Source: Cephalopachus bancanus
Lineage: Eukaryota > Chordata > Mammalia > Primates > Tarsiidae
Assembly: GCA_027257055.1 (NCBI GenBank)
Contig: JAPVLO010000007.1
Coordinates: forward strand, 5,394,001-5,458,000
Direction: 5' to 3'
Length of the DNA stretch: 64,000 nt
Translations under genes and position numbers: made by a program
Shown: positions 24,530 through 36,439 of the stretch, one piece after another
Layout: every line of letters starts with the position of its first letter
Numbering within the stretch: position 1 is the first letter of the stretch
Notes under the pieces: model-generated
The model's input: the letters and a program-made list of their open reading frames with translations, nothing else
Told to the model about the DNA's origin: nothing
Databases searched by the model: none

Positions 24530-24725
24530 CTAGTAGCAGTATCCAGCCCTGCTGCATGTTAAAATTTCCTGGGGAGCTTTAAGAAAAAATACTGATTTTT
24601 CTCAAAGCCCCGTGCCCAGAAATGATTTTTTAACTGGGTCATCCTGTGCTCTGGGCACTGGCATTCTTAAACCGTTTCCCAGGTGATTCTAACGTATGTA
24701 GCCAGCCTTGAGACCACTGCTCCAA
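24530..24725 (+). mobile_element. MER5-like hAT-Charlie fossil
   Basis: 'gttaaaatttcctggggagc', 'actggcattcttaaaccg', 'cccaggtgattctaacgta' and 'ccttgagaccactgctcc' match the MER5 non-autonomous hAT element. No coding capacity. Confidence 0.75.
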
Positions 24726-26039
24726 AGAAACTCCTTTTTTTTCTTAAAGTAACTGGAACCAGAGTCTCTTGAGTGTAAGCAAAGGACCCTGGTAGATTAG
24801 ACTGGGGTCCCCAGGAGCTCTCACTGGGAACCTCCCTCGTCCCCTGTGGCGAGGAGTTCATGAAAACTCTGGTTGGTCGTGGCTTCTTTGTCTTTCCTCA
24901 GAAGTGATAAGTATTGACTGATTCAAGCCAATAACTCATAGAGAGCCATCTCCCATCCTGCATGTTGGCTCCAGACTGTCTTCCAAGATCTCTGGAAGTG
25001 TGTGCATTAGGTCTGCATGTTTATCCCATGCCCTCTGACCGGCTTAAAGTATGGCCGCAGGCTGAACAAACATCTCAGAACTGTGGCCCTCTTGTCCAGG
25101 GTCTTGCTTTGAGAGAGATCTTGCTTCAGCAGGACCTCCGATCCCCATGATCAATGAAATAACTTCACAGCAAGTGTGTGGACCAGACAACGGACTCTCC
25201 AAGTGAGGACAGTCTTCCCTGCCGTGTTCCATGGGAGTGGGGATGGCCTGTTTGGACAACCCCATCGTGGGCCGGGAATCGCAGGCTGTCATTTCCCCGG
25301 AAACCTCATCAGACAGCAGCCTAAATAACACTTGTCAAGTGTGCGCTTCTTAGGATGAGGATCAAAATGCTGAAACTGGCAAGTAAATCTATAAATCTCG
25401 TTCTCCTCGTTTAAAAACGTCATTCAATTTGGATTATGGTCTGGGTACTCTGATGTATCTGCAGATATTTGTGAGTGCTGATGTGAAGTTGAAAAATGTG
25501 TGTCTCTAGTGATCTTTATCATGCCAAAAATGACAGGGCTCAGAGGCTCCTTCTCCACCAGATTATGGGAGGGACATAAGGATGAGCTCTCCCAGCAAGG
25601 AAACCATGGGTAGCAGCACCTGGGAATTGGTCCTCACCAGGTCATCTGTCTATGCGAGGTTCGAGAACTCCACAAAGTTCAAGGGTGTCTTTAACTGGTG
25701 GCTGCAGTTAACACGTGCATTAATTCTGTATGTGCCATCCAAAAGCACTGAGCGGGCCACCGCGGGGCGTGTATTTCAGTCACGGCATGATGTATAATAC
25801 TAACAGACAGCTACAGTCACCAAAGAACTAGATACAAGACGACCAGACCAAAGGTCCTTTGAAGAAATGACAGGATGATGGATGAGTGAGCATGACTTTT
25901 CACGGAAGGATTGTATTTCTAGATCCCGGAGGTTGGGACAAGCCTGTTTGCAGAGCTAACCATTTCAAACCCCGTGGCCACCGGAGTGTCAGGGAAACAG
26001 CATAAGTTCACAAGCGTTTCTTCTTCAATTCTCTGCTTC
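24726..26039. other. Unique sequence, no gene seen
   Basis: CpGs are partly retained around 25640-25790. No gene or repeat is recognised. Confidence 0.4.
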
Positions 26040-26245
26040 CACTGTCTAACACAAGAGCCACCAGCCACGTGTGGGAATTTACATTTAAATTAAGTGAAAT
26101 TAACTTCAGTTAAGTATGCAAGTCCTCAGTCCCACGAGCCACATTTCAAGTGGGACTGTCATGTACTGATGGTGGCCACCACGTTGGTCAGGGCTGATAT
26201 AAGGCGTGTCCAGCATTGTAGAAAGTTCTGCTGGACTGTCAGAGC
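26040..26245. mobile_element. hAT-type MER element remnant
   Basis: 'agagccaccagccacgtgtg', 'cgagccacatttcaagtggg' and 'gtagaaagttctgctggact' match a common palindromic non-autonomous hAT element ('gccacatgtggc' core, now mutated). The name is not asserted. Confidence 0.6.
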
Positions 26246-26266
26246 TACCCTCAAAGTTATGACCTT

Positions 26267-26300
26267 TTATTATTATTATTATTATTGTTGTTGTTGTTGT
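26267..26300. repeat. (ATT)n(GTT)n microsatellite
   Basis: ATT repeats pass into GTT repeats. Reversed tail of the adjoining Alu. Confidence 0.95.
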
Positions 26301-26597
26301 TTTTGAGTTGGAGTCTTACTCTGTTGCCCAGGCTGGAGTGCAGTGACATGATCACAGCTCACTGCAGCCTTACTCTCTTAGGCTCAGACGATCCTCCCAC
26401 CTCAGTTTCCCAAGTATCCAAGACTATAGGCACACATTACCATGCCCAACTAATTTTTTGATTTTTTTTTTTTTTGGTGTAGAGATGAGGTCTTACTATG
26501 TTTCTCAGGGTGGTCTCGAACTCCTAGGCTCAGGCAATCCTCCTGCCTTGATCTCCCAAAGTGCTGGAATTACAGGTGTGAGCCACCACACCCAACC
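26301..26597 (-). repeat. Alu
   Basis: Full reversed dimer from 'gagttggagtcttactctg' to 'gtgagccaccacacccaacc', with a T-rich middle linker expanded to 'attttttttttttttgg' (26461-26477). Confidence 0.93.
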
Positions 26598-27079
26598 CAA
26601 ATCATGCCCATTTATCCTCCACTCAGAAGATAAAATGAGCAATTGCCAATGCAGGGGAGGTTTTGCATAGGTGACTACTACTACTGCCTTTTTATTCTGG
26701 TGCACATCCATGTGTAGACATGCAAAAGACCTGGCCAAAGACCCAGTAAACTGATATCCACACATTGGGCCATTAGTGGATTGTATTTCTGTTCTTGTGT
26801 TGAGGTTGGTTTAATAACTGAGTGTCCCTCTCAGCATGCCATCACTATTAACCCTATACACCCGTGAGCCTGGCAAAGTGGTGAAGGGAGTTATGCTCAT
26901 TCATCTGCTTCTGTTCCAGAGACTGATCTTGGATGTAAATTCAAGATCCCTTCTGATAAGTCCCCTGACCAGGGACAAAGAAAGAAAAAAACCTAGGTGA
27001 AAGCAAATGTCCCCAAACAGAAATCTGATCTCTCCATCTCCTCCAGCTGATGGAAGCTCATTGAAAGTCCTATATGATG
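26598..27079. other. Unique sequence, no gene seen
   Basis: No repeat or gene is recognised. Confidence 0.35.
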
Positions 27080-27165
27080 ACCACTTACCTACCTAATCCT
27101 GAATTATACCCCACATATAAAATAAAATAAAATAAAACAAATAAAAAGAAAATCAGTGGGACCCA
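27080..27165 (+). mobile_element. LINE-1 3' UTR tail fragment
   Basis: 'acctaatcctgaattatacc' and 'ccacatataaaataaaata' match the tails at 10985-11035 and 59955-60008. A very short 5'-truncated insertion. Confidence 0.7.
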
Positions 27166-27294
27166 GACCTCAGCCTCTAGAGACTAAACTAAGCTGGGTT
27201 CAAATCCTCTTGTGGATTCTTACTGGATGGGGTTCTAAACTTGCATCAAATCATCAAAGCATCCATTTTCTCAGTTCTAAAATCTAGTAGACAA

Positions 27295-27590
27295 TTGCTC
27301 AAAAGAAAGGCTGGCATTATTCTAAGTGAATTCATGCAGAAACAGAAAATCAAATATCGCACATTCTTACTTCTAAGTGGGAACTAAACTCTGGGCACAT
27401 AGTCATAAAGATGAGAGCAACAAATGCCGGGGACCCCTAAAGAGGAGGAAGGCAGAGAGTTGAAAAACTACCCTTGGGGTGCCATGGGGCAACAGGTTCA
27501 GTAAAAGCCCAAACCTGACCTTGACACAACGTACTCATGTGACAAACCTGCCCATGACCCTTTGAAGTCAAAACAAAGACATTTGAAAAG
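27295..27590 (+). mobile_element. Older LINE-1 3' UTR fragment
   Basis: 'aattcatgcagaaacagaaa', 'cacattcttacttctaagtg', 'gttcagtaaaagcccaaacc' and 'catgtgacaaacctgcccat' read as an older L1 3' end. Confidence 0.7.
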
Positions 27591-27679
27591 AAAGCCTGGG
27601 TTAGCAGAGGGCTTCTTTTCTGAGAGAGGGGCTTAGGGAAAGTCTCGACACCCAGGTTTTCCACCCTGCCATTCCACGG

Positions 27680-27760
27680 GTGAGGCTGCGGTGGCCTTGA
27701 ACGTGCCACTGCACTCCAGCCTGGGCAACAGAGTGAGACTCTGACTAAAAAAAAAAAATC
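27680..27760 (+). repeat. Alu 3' end fragment
   Basis: 'gtgaggctgcggtggcctt', 'ccactgcactccagcctggg' and 'gagtgagactctgac', followed by a 12-A tail. Only the last ~70 bp of an Alu. Confidence 0.85.
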
Positions 27761-28344
27761 CCTACCCTAAAAGGCAAGCCACACATCTCAAGGTCCCCGC
27801 CGCAGTGTAACATGTGAGCGGTAGAATTGGCAAGACTTCATTTTCCCACTAGTTCCTTCTACTGGGGCGAAAGGGTGTCAAGTCAACCCACAGAGCCATG
27901 GCCACTAGCTGCTGCCTGTTTTCCCCAGCAACATATCGGGGCAATGCCTATTCCGGAATTCAGGTAGGTACAAAAAGCAAGACCCTCTGTGGGTGGTTGC
28001 GGGTTTTTTGCACTTTACCTGGGCATTTCTGGGTTTAACGACCAGGGAGTACCATGAGTTCTCTGTCTCCTGAGGTGTCTCTTGGATCTACTCATGTTTT
28101 CTTCCCTGCCCCTTTGGCAACACAATATACTTGATACCTTGTTTATGAATTAATTCCTTAGCACGGAATCTTTTGTAACAATTACATCATGGCCGATGAC
28201 AAATGGCATTTGTCTAATGATACTAGTTTTCCAGTATGATAGTTAAGGAGATTATTTAATGAGGCTGAAGTCAATGTTACTTAACATTGCATTACTTAAC
28301 ATAACATTACGGCATTATTTAATAAAACACATTTTAAAATGATG

Positions 28345-28660
28345 CTGGGGAATTAGGTGCATAGCTCTCATTATTGTTAATGGTTGCTGCATACCTAATT
28401 CCCTGCTTTGCGCTCAAATCCCTGCTCCAGTTCCTCCTCCTATGGAAATGAGCTTCCCCACATCTGCATGGAGCAGACCGGCCGCAGGTATAAATCACCG
28501 CGGTGATACTTCTTTGTGTCTGCAGAAATTAGCCCTGACCCCAATAGAGGTAGCGCCTGCATATAGATTCGGTTTGACAATTAGTGGCATGTAAGGGTCA
28601 TTACCAAGGAAATGAGGTAAACATTTAATTAGTTTTTATTGACTTTCACACTCAGAATGT
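28345..28660. promoter_or_regulatory. Candidate conserved regulatory element
   Basis: Contains the inverted repeat 'gggaattaggt' (28348-28358) / 'acctaattccc' (28393-28403), an octamer-like 'tatggaaatgagc', the palindrome 'atcaccgcggtgat' (28494-28507) preceded by 'ggtataa', and 'taattagtttttattga' homeodomain-type words. CpGs are retained although the element is not an island. The texture resembles developmental enhancers; no alignment was possible. Confidence 0.35.
28494..28507. promoter_or_regulatory. 14-bp perfect palindrome
   Basis: 'atcaccgcggtgat' equals its own reverse complement and has two CpG-containing half sites. It is suited to a homodimeric DNA-binding protein. Confidence 0.6.
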
Positions 28661-28989
28661 AAATCTTGGGACTAGGGAGGACTCATTGCCCGCCGGGGTC
28701 TCAGCACTGGGATGCTGCTTTTAAACGAGATTTATTCCTCCGGAGGCAGTCAGTGAATGGGCGGGCCCGGGGGCGGAGCCGGGAGATGGCAGGGGCTCTC
28801 TCTGATGGACCAGGGGGCCTGTTCTCTGCTTTCTGGTGGGAAGTACTGGCGTCACCTGCAGCACTGGCTTGTTGGGACGTGGACATTTGGTGGTAGTAAT
28901 GGGACCGGACAACCATTCTGATGTTCTCTCAATCTGAGCAAACAACATGGTGTGGCAGGTTGACAGATTGACCGTGAACATCAGCTCTA

Positions 28990-29080
28990 CGAGGACAGAG
29001 GGCAGGCTGGCTTCTGGGTCCCCTGTGCTTGGCACAGTGTCTGGAATGTAGCAAGTGCTCCATAAATATTTGTCAAATTT
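28990..29080. repeat. MIR/L2-like end
   Basis: 'ccctgtgcttggcacagtgt' and 'agtgctccataaatatttgt' correspond to the widely shared MIR/L2 3' wording. Confidence 0.6.
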
Positions 29081-29714
29081 CTGCCCAAGGCAGATTTTAA
29101 AAGATTGACATTTAGATGTGGAAGTAGATGTTCAGGACATCTACTTTTGATGACCAGTGGTTGAGACCTATCTAAATGTGGATTGAATGAAAAAGAAAAG
29201 GCATCTGCTCCTATGTAATTGAGATGTTCCGGCCCATTGGACTTCAGGCAAGGCTGAATCCAGGTACTCAAATTACTTTGTCAGGATTTACTTCCTCTTT
29301 CTATTGCTTTGCTTTCTTCCGATGACTTAATTCTCAGGCATGTCTTCCTCTCATGACTCCCTCCTCTCCCAGTACTCTAGGCTTGCCAGATTGGAAATCC
29401 AAGAGAAGAGGCCTCTTTCCCTGTAGGTTCCGGCCCAAGTTCCATGACTGTGTCTCATGGGTCAGTCTTAGGTATGTGCAATGAGCTAATAATAGCTGTG
29501 GCCGGGCAATGGGATATGCAGCCCTTCCCAGCCTGGAAATTACCAAGGTCAGCTCCCCTTGAACACATGGACTCAGGGTGGGACAAGGAGCTCCCCAAAG
29601 GAAAAATGGTACCTGGAAGATGAACAACGGGGAACAAGTGTGTCCCCTTCTTCTGTGGGGAGGTCACTAGTGCCACTAGTGAAGCTGTAAAGGTGATAAG
29701 CCAGAAGCCAGAAG

Positions 29715-29860
29715 GCCTGAGCTCAGCCTAGGTCTTGCCACTTCTTAGACTTGTGATTTTTGTTAAATGTCTCCATTTTGGGGGAGCCAATGACACTTGG
29801 TTGGTACATCTTACAGGGCTTTTGTGAGGAATATGCCGGACAGCAGGATGGCATTTGTCA
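29715..29860 (+). repeat. MIR fragment
   Basis: 'gtcttgccacttcttagac', 'tgttaaatgtctccatttt' and 'acagggcttttgtgaggaat' follow the MIR core order. Confidence 0.7.
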
Positions 29861-30837
29861 CTGCAGAGAGCAGCTTGGGCAGAATGCGCTAGGCTCGTGA
29901 GTTGTATTATACATGCAGAAAACCTGATTCTATCTGAATTTCAGGTAAACTACAAGTGATGATTATTTTTTGAAGTGGAAATATGTTCCATGCAAGATTG
30001 GGGACAAACTTATGCTAGCAAATTGTTGTTTACTGCATGGGACATACACGTACCAAGAAATCATTTGCTTATCTGACATTCAAGTTTGACTGGATGTAAT
30101 TTTGGTTTTTTTTTTTTGTCGAATCTGGTGGCCTTCCTATGATTGTGACATAAGACAACACATTCCACCCTACTATACAGTGTGCTTTTGTTTTCTTTCT
30201 TCTCCAAGTGCTGGGGAGGGCAGTGATCTTGGCTCTGGAAGCCTGGCTGTGATGCTGGTCAGACTCGTGTGGGGAACCTGCACAGCAGTCCCGAGTAGAG
30301 AGAGTGGTTTCCACAGAGGACAGGCCCAAGGATGAGGCATTTCCAAAGGGAAAGGTCAAGAGGTTGTGAATTAAACAATCCCATTGTGAAGGGAAAGCAG
30401 GGAGGGAGACAGGCACATCCAAATCCCAGTCCCCAAGTTCAGGAGGCATTTTTGTGTAACATCAAGAAAAGCATCTTAGACTAAATAAAGGAAGCATGAT
30501 TTCATGCCATTGGAATTAGGCCTTTGGGAGCAATGAGTTAAAGGTCCCAATACATGTGAATGTCAAAGAATGTCAATTCACTTGTGGGTTTATGCACATG
30601 TGTGGGGGCTTTGTGTGTACCCTGGTGTGGCTGACCCTGAGGATGTGAAGTGACTGGCCATGCAGGGAGACCGCTGGTTCCAGGCAAGTCAGGAGCCAAC
30701 GTGGCAGGTCATCCAGGGAGACCAGGGTTTCCAGGCAAGTCAGGAAAATGCCCAACCAGAGCTTTGAACAAATTGCCCATGCTGCCTGAGATGGTCAGGG
30801 ATGGCTTTGCTGAGCTGACTGGGACTATATGTGTATT

Positions 30838-31348
30838 TGTGTATAAATCCACACCTGCATCCGCACCTGCACCTACATGTGCATATACAGCAACACCTGC
30901 ACCTACACCTTCATCAGCATATACGTCTACATCTGCATCTTCACCTGTACCTGCACCTACATTTGCACATACATCTACACCTCCACCTATACCTAGAATT
31001 GCATATATATCTACACCTGCATCTACACCTACCTCTGCATATACATCTATGCCTACATCTACACCAGCATCTGCACTTACACCTGTACCCATGCTTATGC
31101 CTGTGTCTACACCTGCATCTGTACTTACATCTACACCTGCACTTACACCTACATCTGCATAAACATCTACACCTGTACCTGCATCTACACAAGCATCTAC
31201 CCTCTTACACCTGTATCTATACCTATACCTGTGTCTACACCTGCACCTACATCTTCATGTGCACCTGTACCCATATCTACACCGGTATTTACATTGGTAT
31301 CTACATCTACACATGCACCAGCCCCCACACCTGCATCTGTACCATCCA
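30838..31348. repeat. Hexamer-based array (ACCTGC/ATCTAC), about 85 units
   Basis: 6-bp rhythm of ACACCTGC, ATCTAC, ATATAC and ACCTAC. Thirteen CACCTG E-box cores were counted by eye. Because the period is a multiple of three, long frames of Thr/Pro/Ala or His/Leu repeats appear on the plus strand (for example 30831-31355) and Cys/Arg on the minus strand. They are artefacts. Confidence 0.95.
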
Positions 31349-32807
31349 TGTGTAGACAGGAGAAACCAACACATCTGCATCCCAAAGGTACGACGTTCCC
31401 CCATGAATTCATCATGAATCCAGTGACAGTATCCAGACCCAGATGTGGGACATTCCTGTCGGGTTGACATTTGCCCTGGATGCTGAAGCCAGCCCCTGAG
31501 TGAGAATGGAAAGGGCATGCTTGGTGGAGAGAGGGTGAATCTTGAGGTGGTTATGTGGCTGGACGATGGCCATGCGGTTGATTCCAACAGTCGGTGGCTG
31601 AATCCCAAGGGGATGTGCCCATGGCTACACTGTGCTCTGTCTGTGGGGTCTGGGGTGGCTGCTGATAGGAGGACTACCCTTTCCCACCCCAGAGACGTGC
31701 CTTCAGCAAGATGGAGGTTGGTATCTGCTCAGAAGGAGAAGCCTGGACAGAGGCTCAGGGACATGGCAGAGAACAGCAGTTCCCGGGTTTCTTCTGGGGT
31801 TCGGGGTCCTCTTCCTCATCTCCCAGCCACGGCTTCATCTTCAGATCAGCTTGCTATCCAGGTGACTGTAGGAGTCACAGCTGGGGCTGGAAGAAGGAGG
31901 AGTGTCAGAAACAGATGTCTGGCGGAGTCTCTCAGCCTTCCTCAACGTCCCATGTAGTGCTTTTGGTTGTAACTGATTAGAGGGAACATAGGTGCCCAGG
32001 TGACAATGTGTGCCCATGAATGCTGGGGTTTTCCCAGGGAGGTAGGGGGAACAACTGGGGGACTCGTGCCTACGCGCTGTCTCATGCACCTTGGAGGAGG
32101 TGATTCCAACCTAAGTGAGGTGGTTGGTGAGAAGGGCAAGACAAGGGACAGTCATCCGAGTGGGAGCTGGCGTTTCCAGAGTAGTTGTCAGGTTGGAGAG
32201 AATGGGTATGCACAAGACATTCTGAGATAAATTCGGCAGAGATATGGGGTGGCAGAGATAGAAGGTGATGTGGTTAAGTCTGGGAGCCCGGAGGGTGGGG
32301 AGGCCTTTGACCGGAAGTGTAGTAACTGAAGCGGAAATGTCTGCAGGGCTCCAAGGGGACTGCACTGGGGAAAGGCCACGGCAAGGACCACAATCTAAGA
32401 GGCCAGAAAATCCCATAAAATAAGTACAGAGGCAGGAGTTGAGTGGAGGAGCTCAGCTGTGAATGCCGCGGGAGGGGAGGGCTTCCCAGACAGAGGCATG
32501 AGAAACCATCCCCCACTCAGAGGAGCTGGGGCTTCTCTGGACCCCAAGGGTGTGAGTGTTGGGATAGGGGTGAGGGCTAGGGCAAGACGAGACAGGAGCA
32601 TCCTGTTATGTCCAAAATAAAAGTGTCGACAGTTGTAGACAGGTCACAAGGACACCAGAGCTAGCTGATGGGGCCCCCTCTGTCCAGGGCTTAGGGCACT
32701 GTTAACATCAAAGTAAAAAAAAGACAAGAATCAATTGAGGAAAAAGGAGAAAAGAATTCAGGATTCCATACTCAGAGAAACAAATAAAGATTTTGGTTAC
32801 ACAAGAA
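31349..32807. other. G-rich unique sequence, no gene seen
   Basis: Several overlapping frames of 70-146 codons on both strands without family features. Parts around 31850-32400 have the texture of an old degraded interspersed repeat that I cannot name. Confidence 0.4.
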
Positions 32808-33100
32808 CTTTTTTTTTTTAAGTCGAAGTCTCCCTCTGTCACCGAGGCTGGTGTGCAGTGGCATGCTCATGGCCACTGCAGTATCGACCTACTGGGTTCA
32901 GGTGATCCTTCCGTTTCAGCCTTCCAAGTAGCTGGAACTATGGGCGTGTGGCACCATGCCCAACTAATTTCTCTGATTTATGTAGAGATGGGGACTTGCC
33001 AAGTTGCCCAGCCTGGTCTCGAACCCGTGGGTTCAGGCAATCCTTTCACCTTGGCTTCCCAAAGTGCTGGGATTATAAGCATGAGCCACCATGCCCAGCT
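32808..33100 (-). repeat. Alu
   Basis: Reversed dimer: poly(T) 32809-32819, 'tccctctgtcaccgaggctg', 'gtctcgaacccgtgggttc' and the end 'gagccaccatgcccagct'. Confidence 0.93.
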
Positions 33101-33299
33101 GAGAGAAACTTTCTTTACAGAAAAAGACCAACTCCTGAATGCGGAGGAAGAAAAGAAATAGTAAAGCTTAACTTTACAGACACCATAATAATGACCGATT
33201 CAGGCAAAAAAAGCATCAATGAACAGCAAAATCATTGGATGAAAGATTGTGGTTGAAGAGGATAGCCCTGCTGTCTCAGAGCACGTCACCGTAAATTAT

Positions 33300-33900
33300 T
33301 TATAATTACTAAGGGCAAAAGAAAACTTAATAAAGAACAAACCCGGCAGACTCCACCTTAACCAAATGATCAAACATAACATGCCGAGTGATGGGACAAA
33401 GTAACTTCATGAGTCCCTGTTGGGAGGCACTTGGAAGGGGACATTTCCTATGTGGTGTTCGAACCTATGATGATTATCCTGAATCAAATCAAGAGGAAAT
33501 GAAATACATTTGAGGGATATGCTACAAAATAATTGCCCTAGTCTTATCAAAAGATCAATGCCATGAAAGATGAAATAAGAATAAAAATAAAGTTAGGGAA
33601 ATGGTTCCAGATTAACGGGGGCTAGGGGGATCTTGTAAAGTGTGATCCTTAATTCTGCCTTAAGTTTGTCCTGGAATAAGAAATAAAACTGCTGTCAAAG
33701 GTGTTATTGGGACAATTTGAGAATTTTGATTATGGATAGTATTTTAGATCATAAAATTACACCATTGTTGCATTTCCTATGTATAACAATATTGTAGTTG
33801 TGATGGAGAATGTCTGTCTTTAGGACATACATGTTGATATCTTTGGTAACGAAGTGTCCTGATGGCTACACAATTCAAATGGTTCAGTTAAACAGTAGAT
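33300..33900 (+). mobile_element. Ancient LINE-1 3' UTR (L1M type)
   Basis: 'ctgtcaaaggtgttattggg', 'catttcctatgtataacaat' and 'ttcaaatggttcagttaaac' match old L1M 3' UTR. A TG microsatellite follows directly. Confidence 0.65.
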
Positions 33901-33922
33901 AGATGCTATCACTATATGGAGA

Positions 33923-33925
<3 letters not shown>

Positions 33926-33971
<46 letters not shown>

Positions 33972-33983
33972 TGTGTGTGTGTC
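33926..33983. repeat. (TG)n microsatellite
   Basis: TG run of about 58 bases with one 'ttt' interruption near 33967. Confidence 0.97.
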
Positions 33984-34339
33984 TGCACATTGTACTTGCA
34001 ACTAATGTGTAGATCTGAAATTTATCAAGACAACAAGTTTGGGAAAAGGGGGCAGACATATACACTGTCACATACTGCAGGTATATTTGTGAATCTATCT
34101 ATGAATCCACACATGTACAACACATGAGTATATAGTCATTGTGGTATTTTGATCCAATCCTATGGAAATGAGAGCACACACTCATAAGTTTCATGCTTAT
34201 GGTTCTTTTTGCTTCAAAAACAAACAAAACAGTTTAGAAACAAACTGACTATCCATCTATCAATGGTTTAAAAAGTGGGATGTTTGTAATGTGAGATTTT
34301 ATGCAGCTATTATAAAGAATGCCTTCTGGCAGAATGATG

Positions 34340-34389
34340 GGCTAGATATGACAAACCTTCCCCCTGAAAACAACTGAAAATGTTAGGTT

Positions 34390-34440
<51 letters not shown>

Positions 34441-35700
34441 TTAAAATGTATGGTGTGCTGGCAAGTACATGAGTTCTCCTGGAGGCCAGCAACTGATTAT
34501 TCCTGAGAACCCAGGGAGGTGACAAGCGCAGGGAGCCAGCTCTGCCTTGAGGGCATTTGATAAGCCAGGATATTTGAGCTTCAGTCTTAGAGCCTTGGGG
34601 CTTCAGGGAGAGAAGGAAGGTTCAGGATGTGCCCAAAGTGGTGAGTCTAACAGGAGTTCTTCCCAAGTAAAGCCAGGCCCCAAAGGGCTACAGCTTCAGC
34701 CTAAGGTGAAGTGGAAATAAATCCACCCCTCAGGGAAGTGTATGGGCAACTTAGTCTCATGGGCAACCTTCAGGAAGATTGGAGAGGGGAAACCTATCCT
34801 TCAGGTTTATGACCTGAGAATTGAGCTTTATAGGCTGAATTTACTTTACCACCCAGTCTGTAAAGCCTCAGACTGAGATTTGATCTAAAGGAGTTCTGGT
34901 TGGAAATGTCCTGAGAAACCTGCAGAAGCAGAAGGAAATAATTCCATCTTCAATGCAGATGGTAAGGAATTCCCATAGATGACGTTCCAAAGAAATACAA
35001 GCTCATTCAAAAATTATAAACTCACAGGGAAACTAGGTACCATGAACAAGGACTAGCAAAACAACAGATGGTGTAGTAACTATGGAAAGTGATCAATATT
35101 AGCAATATCAGGTACAAAATATAAAATAGGTATGTTTAAATTGCTCAAATAAATAAACAAAAGGATTGAAAACATGAGAACAGTGCAAGAGAATAATATA
35201 AAATGATTAGGTAAATTGCAAAAAGAACCACTTACAAGTGTAAAAACAACCCAAACATATAAGAATTAGAAGTAAAACTCAACAGATGTGTTTAACCACA
35301 AATTATATACAGAATTAGTTTACTGAGATACATACCCAAAGACATCCAAATGCAACCTAGAAAGACAAATTTTTAAAAAATGTGTGAGAGGAACACTGAC
35401 ATGCTTCATGAACTGAACATGAGCTGAACAAATACCACTGTTTAGAGTTCCAAAATAGGAAGAAAAAAGTAATAAGACAGGGACAATACATGGAGATACA
35501 ATGGGTAGAATTTTCCAGAACTGATGGAAGATACCAGTTCACAGATTCAGGAAGTACAGTTAATTGTAAGTGAGATAAACAAACATACATTTAGGCACAT
35601 TTTGGTGAAACTGCAGAAAACTAAAGACAAGAGAAGATCTTCAAGAAACTAGAAAGAAAGGACAGATTGCTTACAATTTCAGACAATCGTATAGGCAATT
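34340..35700 (+). mobile_element. Ancient LINE-1 5' portion / ORF1 region remnant
   Basis: 'ccagttcacagattcaggaa', 'tgaaactgcagaaaactaaa' and 'gagaagatcttcaagaaact' match the ORF1-proximal part of old L1/HAL1 elements on the plus strand. No frame is retained. A CA microsatellite lies inside at 34391-34438. Confidence 0.6.
34391..34438. repeat. (CA)n microsatellite
   Basis: About 24 uninterrupted CA units. Confidence 0.98.
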
Positions 35701-35847
35701 AATCAGTTGTCAGTAGTAGCTGTGTGTGTTCTTCTCTACAATTTCCTGTAGTCTTTGGAGATTGTGAATGTGCCTTTTGCATTAAGTTATTTAATCCACA
35801 TTGAATGGTTCTTGCCTATGATATGAGCTCAAGGTATATATATATAA

Positions 35848-36060
35848 CCCAGAATGTTCTTGCAAATAATGAAAGCCTACTGTTCTCCAAATAGCATCCA
35901 GAATGTTCTTGCCAAAATGAAGATCTGACTAGGACACCCTCAGGTGAGTGTTCATTATAGGTGACAACTTGACTGGGCCACAGAGCGTCCAATTATTTGG
36001 TCAAACATTGTTTTGTGAGTTTCTGTAAGGGCATTTTTGGATCAGATTAATATTTTCACT
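35848..36060 (+). repeat. Duplicated repeat copy 1
   Basis: Runs from 'cccagaatgttcttgcaaat' through 'ggtgacaacttgactgggcc' to 'gtgagtttctgtaagggca'. About 95% identical by eye to 38736-38945. The segment itself carries a short internal repeat of 'ccagaatgttcttgc'. Confidence 0.85.
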
Positions 36061-36439
36061 GGAATATATATATACATATTCCCCTGCAGGGAAACCCAAT
36101 TTTCTAGCACAAACCATTCTCTGCACCCTCTGCCCCACCATGCCAGCTCGGTCACAGATGAGATTTCCATGCATGTCTAGGTGTGGTTCTGAGCTCTCTT
36201 TTTTTCCATTGACCCACTGCCTTGTTCTTGTTCTTAATTGCCATACTCTGCTATTTGATAGGAAAGTCTGCTTACTTTGTTCTCCCTCTGTAGCATATTG
36301 GCTTTTCTTGTCTCTGCACATCATTTTAAATGTTAGAATCCATGATCTTGTCAACTTATATGTACATGAACATGCATAAAATATTAGGGGGTTGATTGAA
36401 ATTGCTGAGATTGCACTGAATGTACTCATCACTTTGGAG

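Larger units (their letters stand above)
27761..30835. other. Large block of mostly unique sequence, no gene seen
   Basis: The longest stretch of the window without Alu or L1. It contains the candidate regulatory element 28345-28660 and MIR-like pieces near 28995-29075 and 29715-29860. No open frame shows gene features. Confidence 0.4.

Noticed and set aside
30831..31355. 174-codon His/Leu and 170-codon Thr/Pro frames
   Set aside because: The hexamer array has a period divisible by three, so stops are absent in several frames.
33926..34438. TG and CA runs as CRISPR-like or satellite structures
   Set aside because: Simple dinucleotide microsatellites. There are no spacers.
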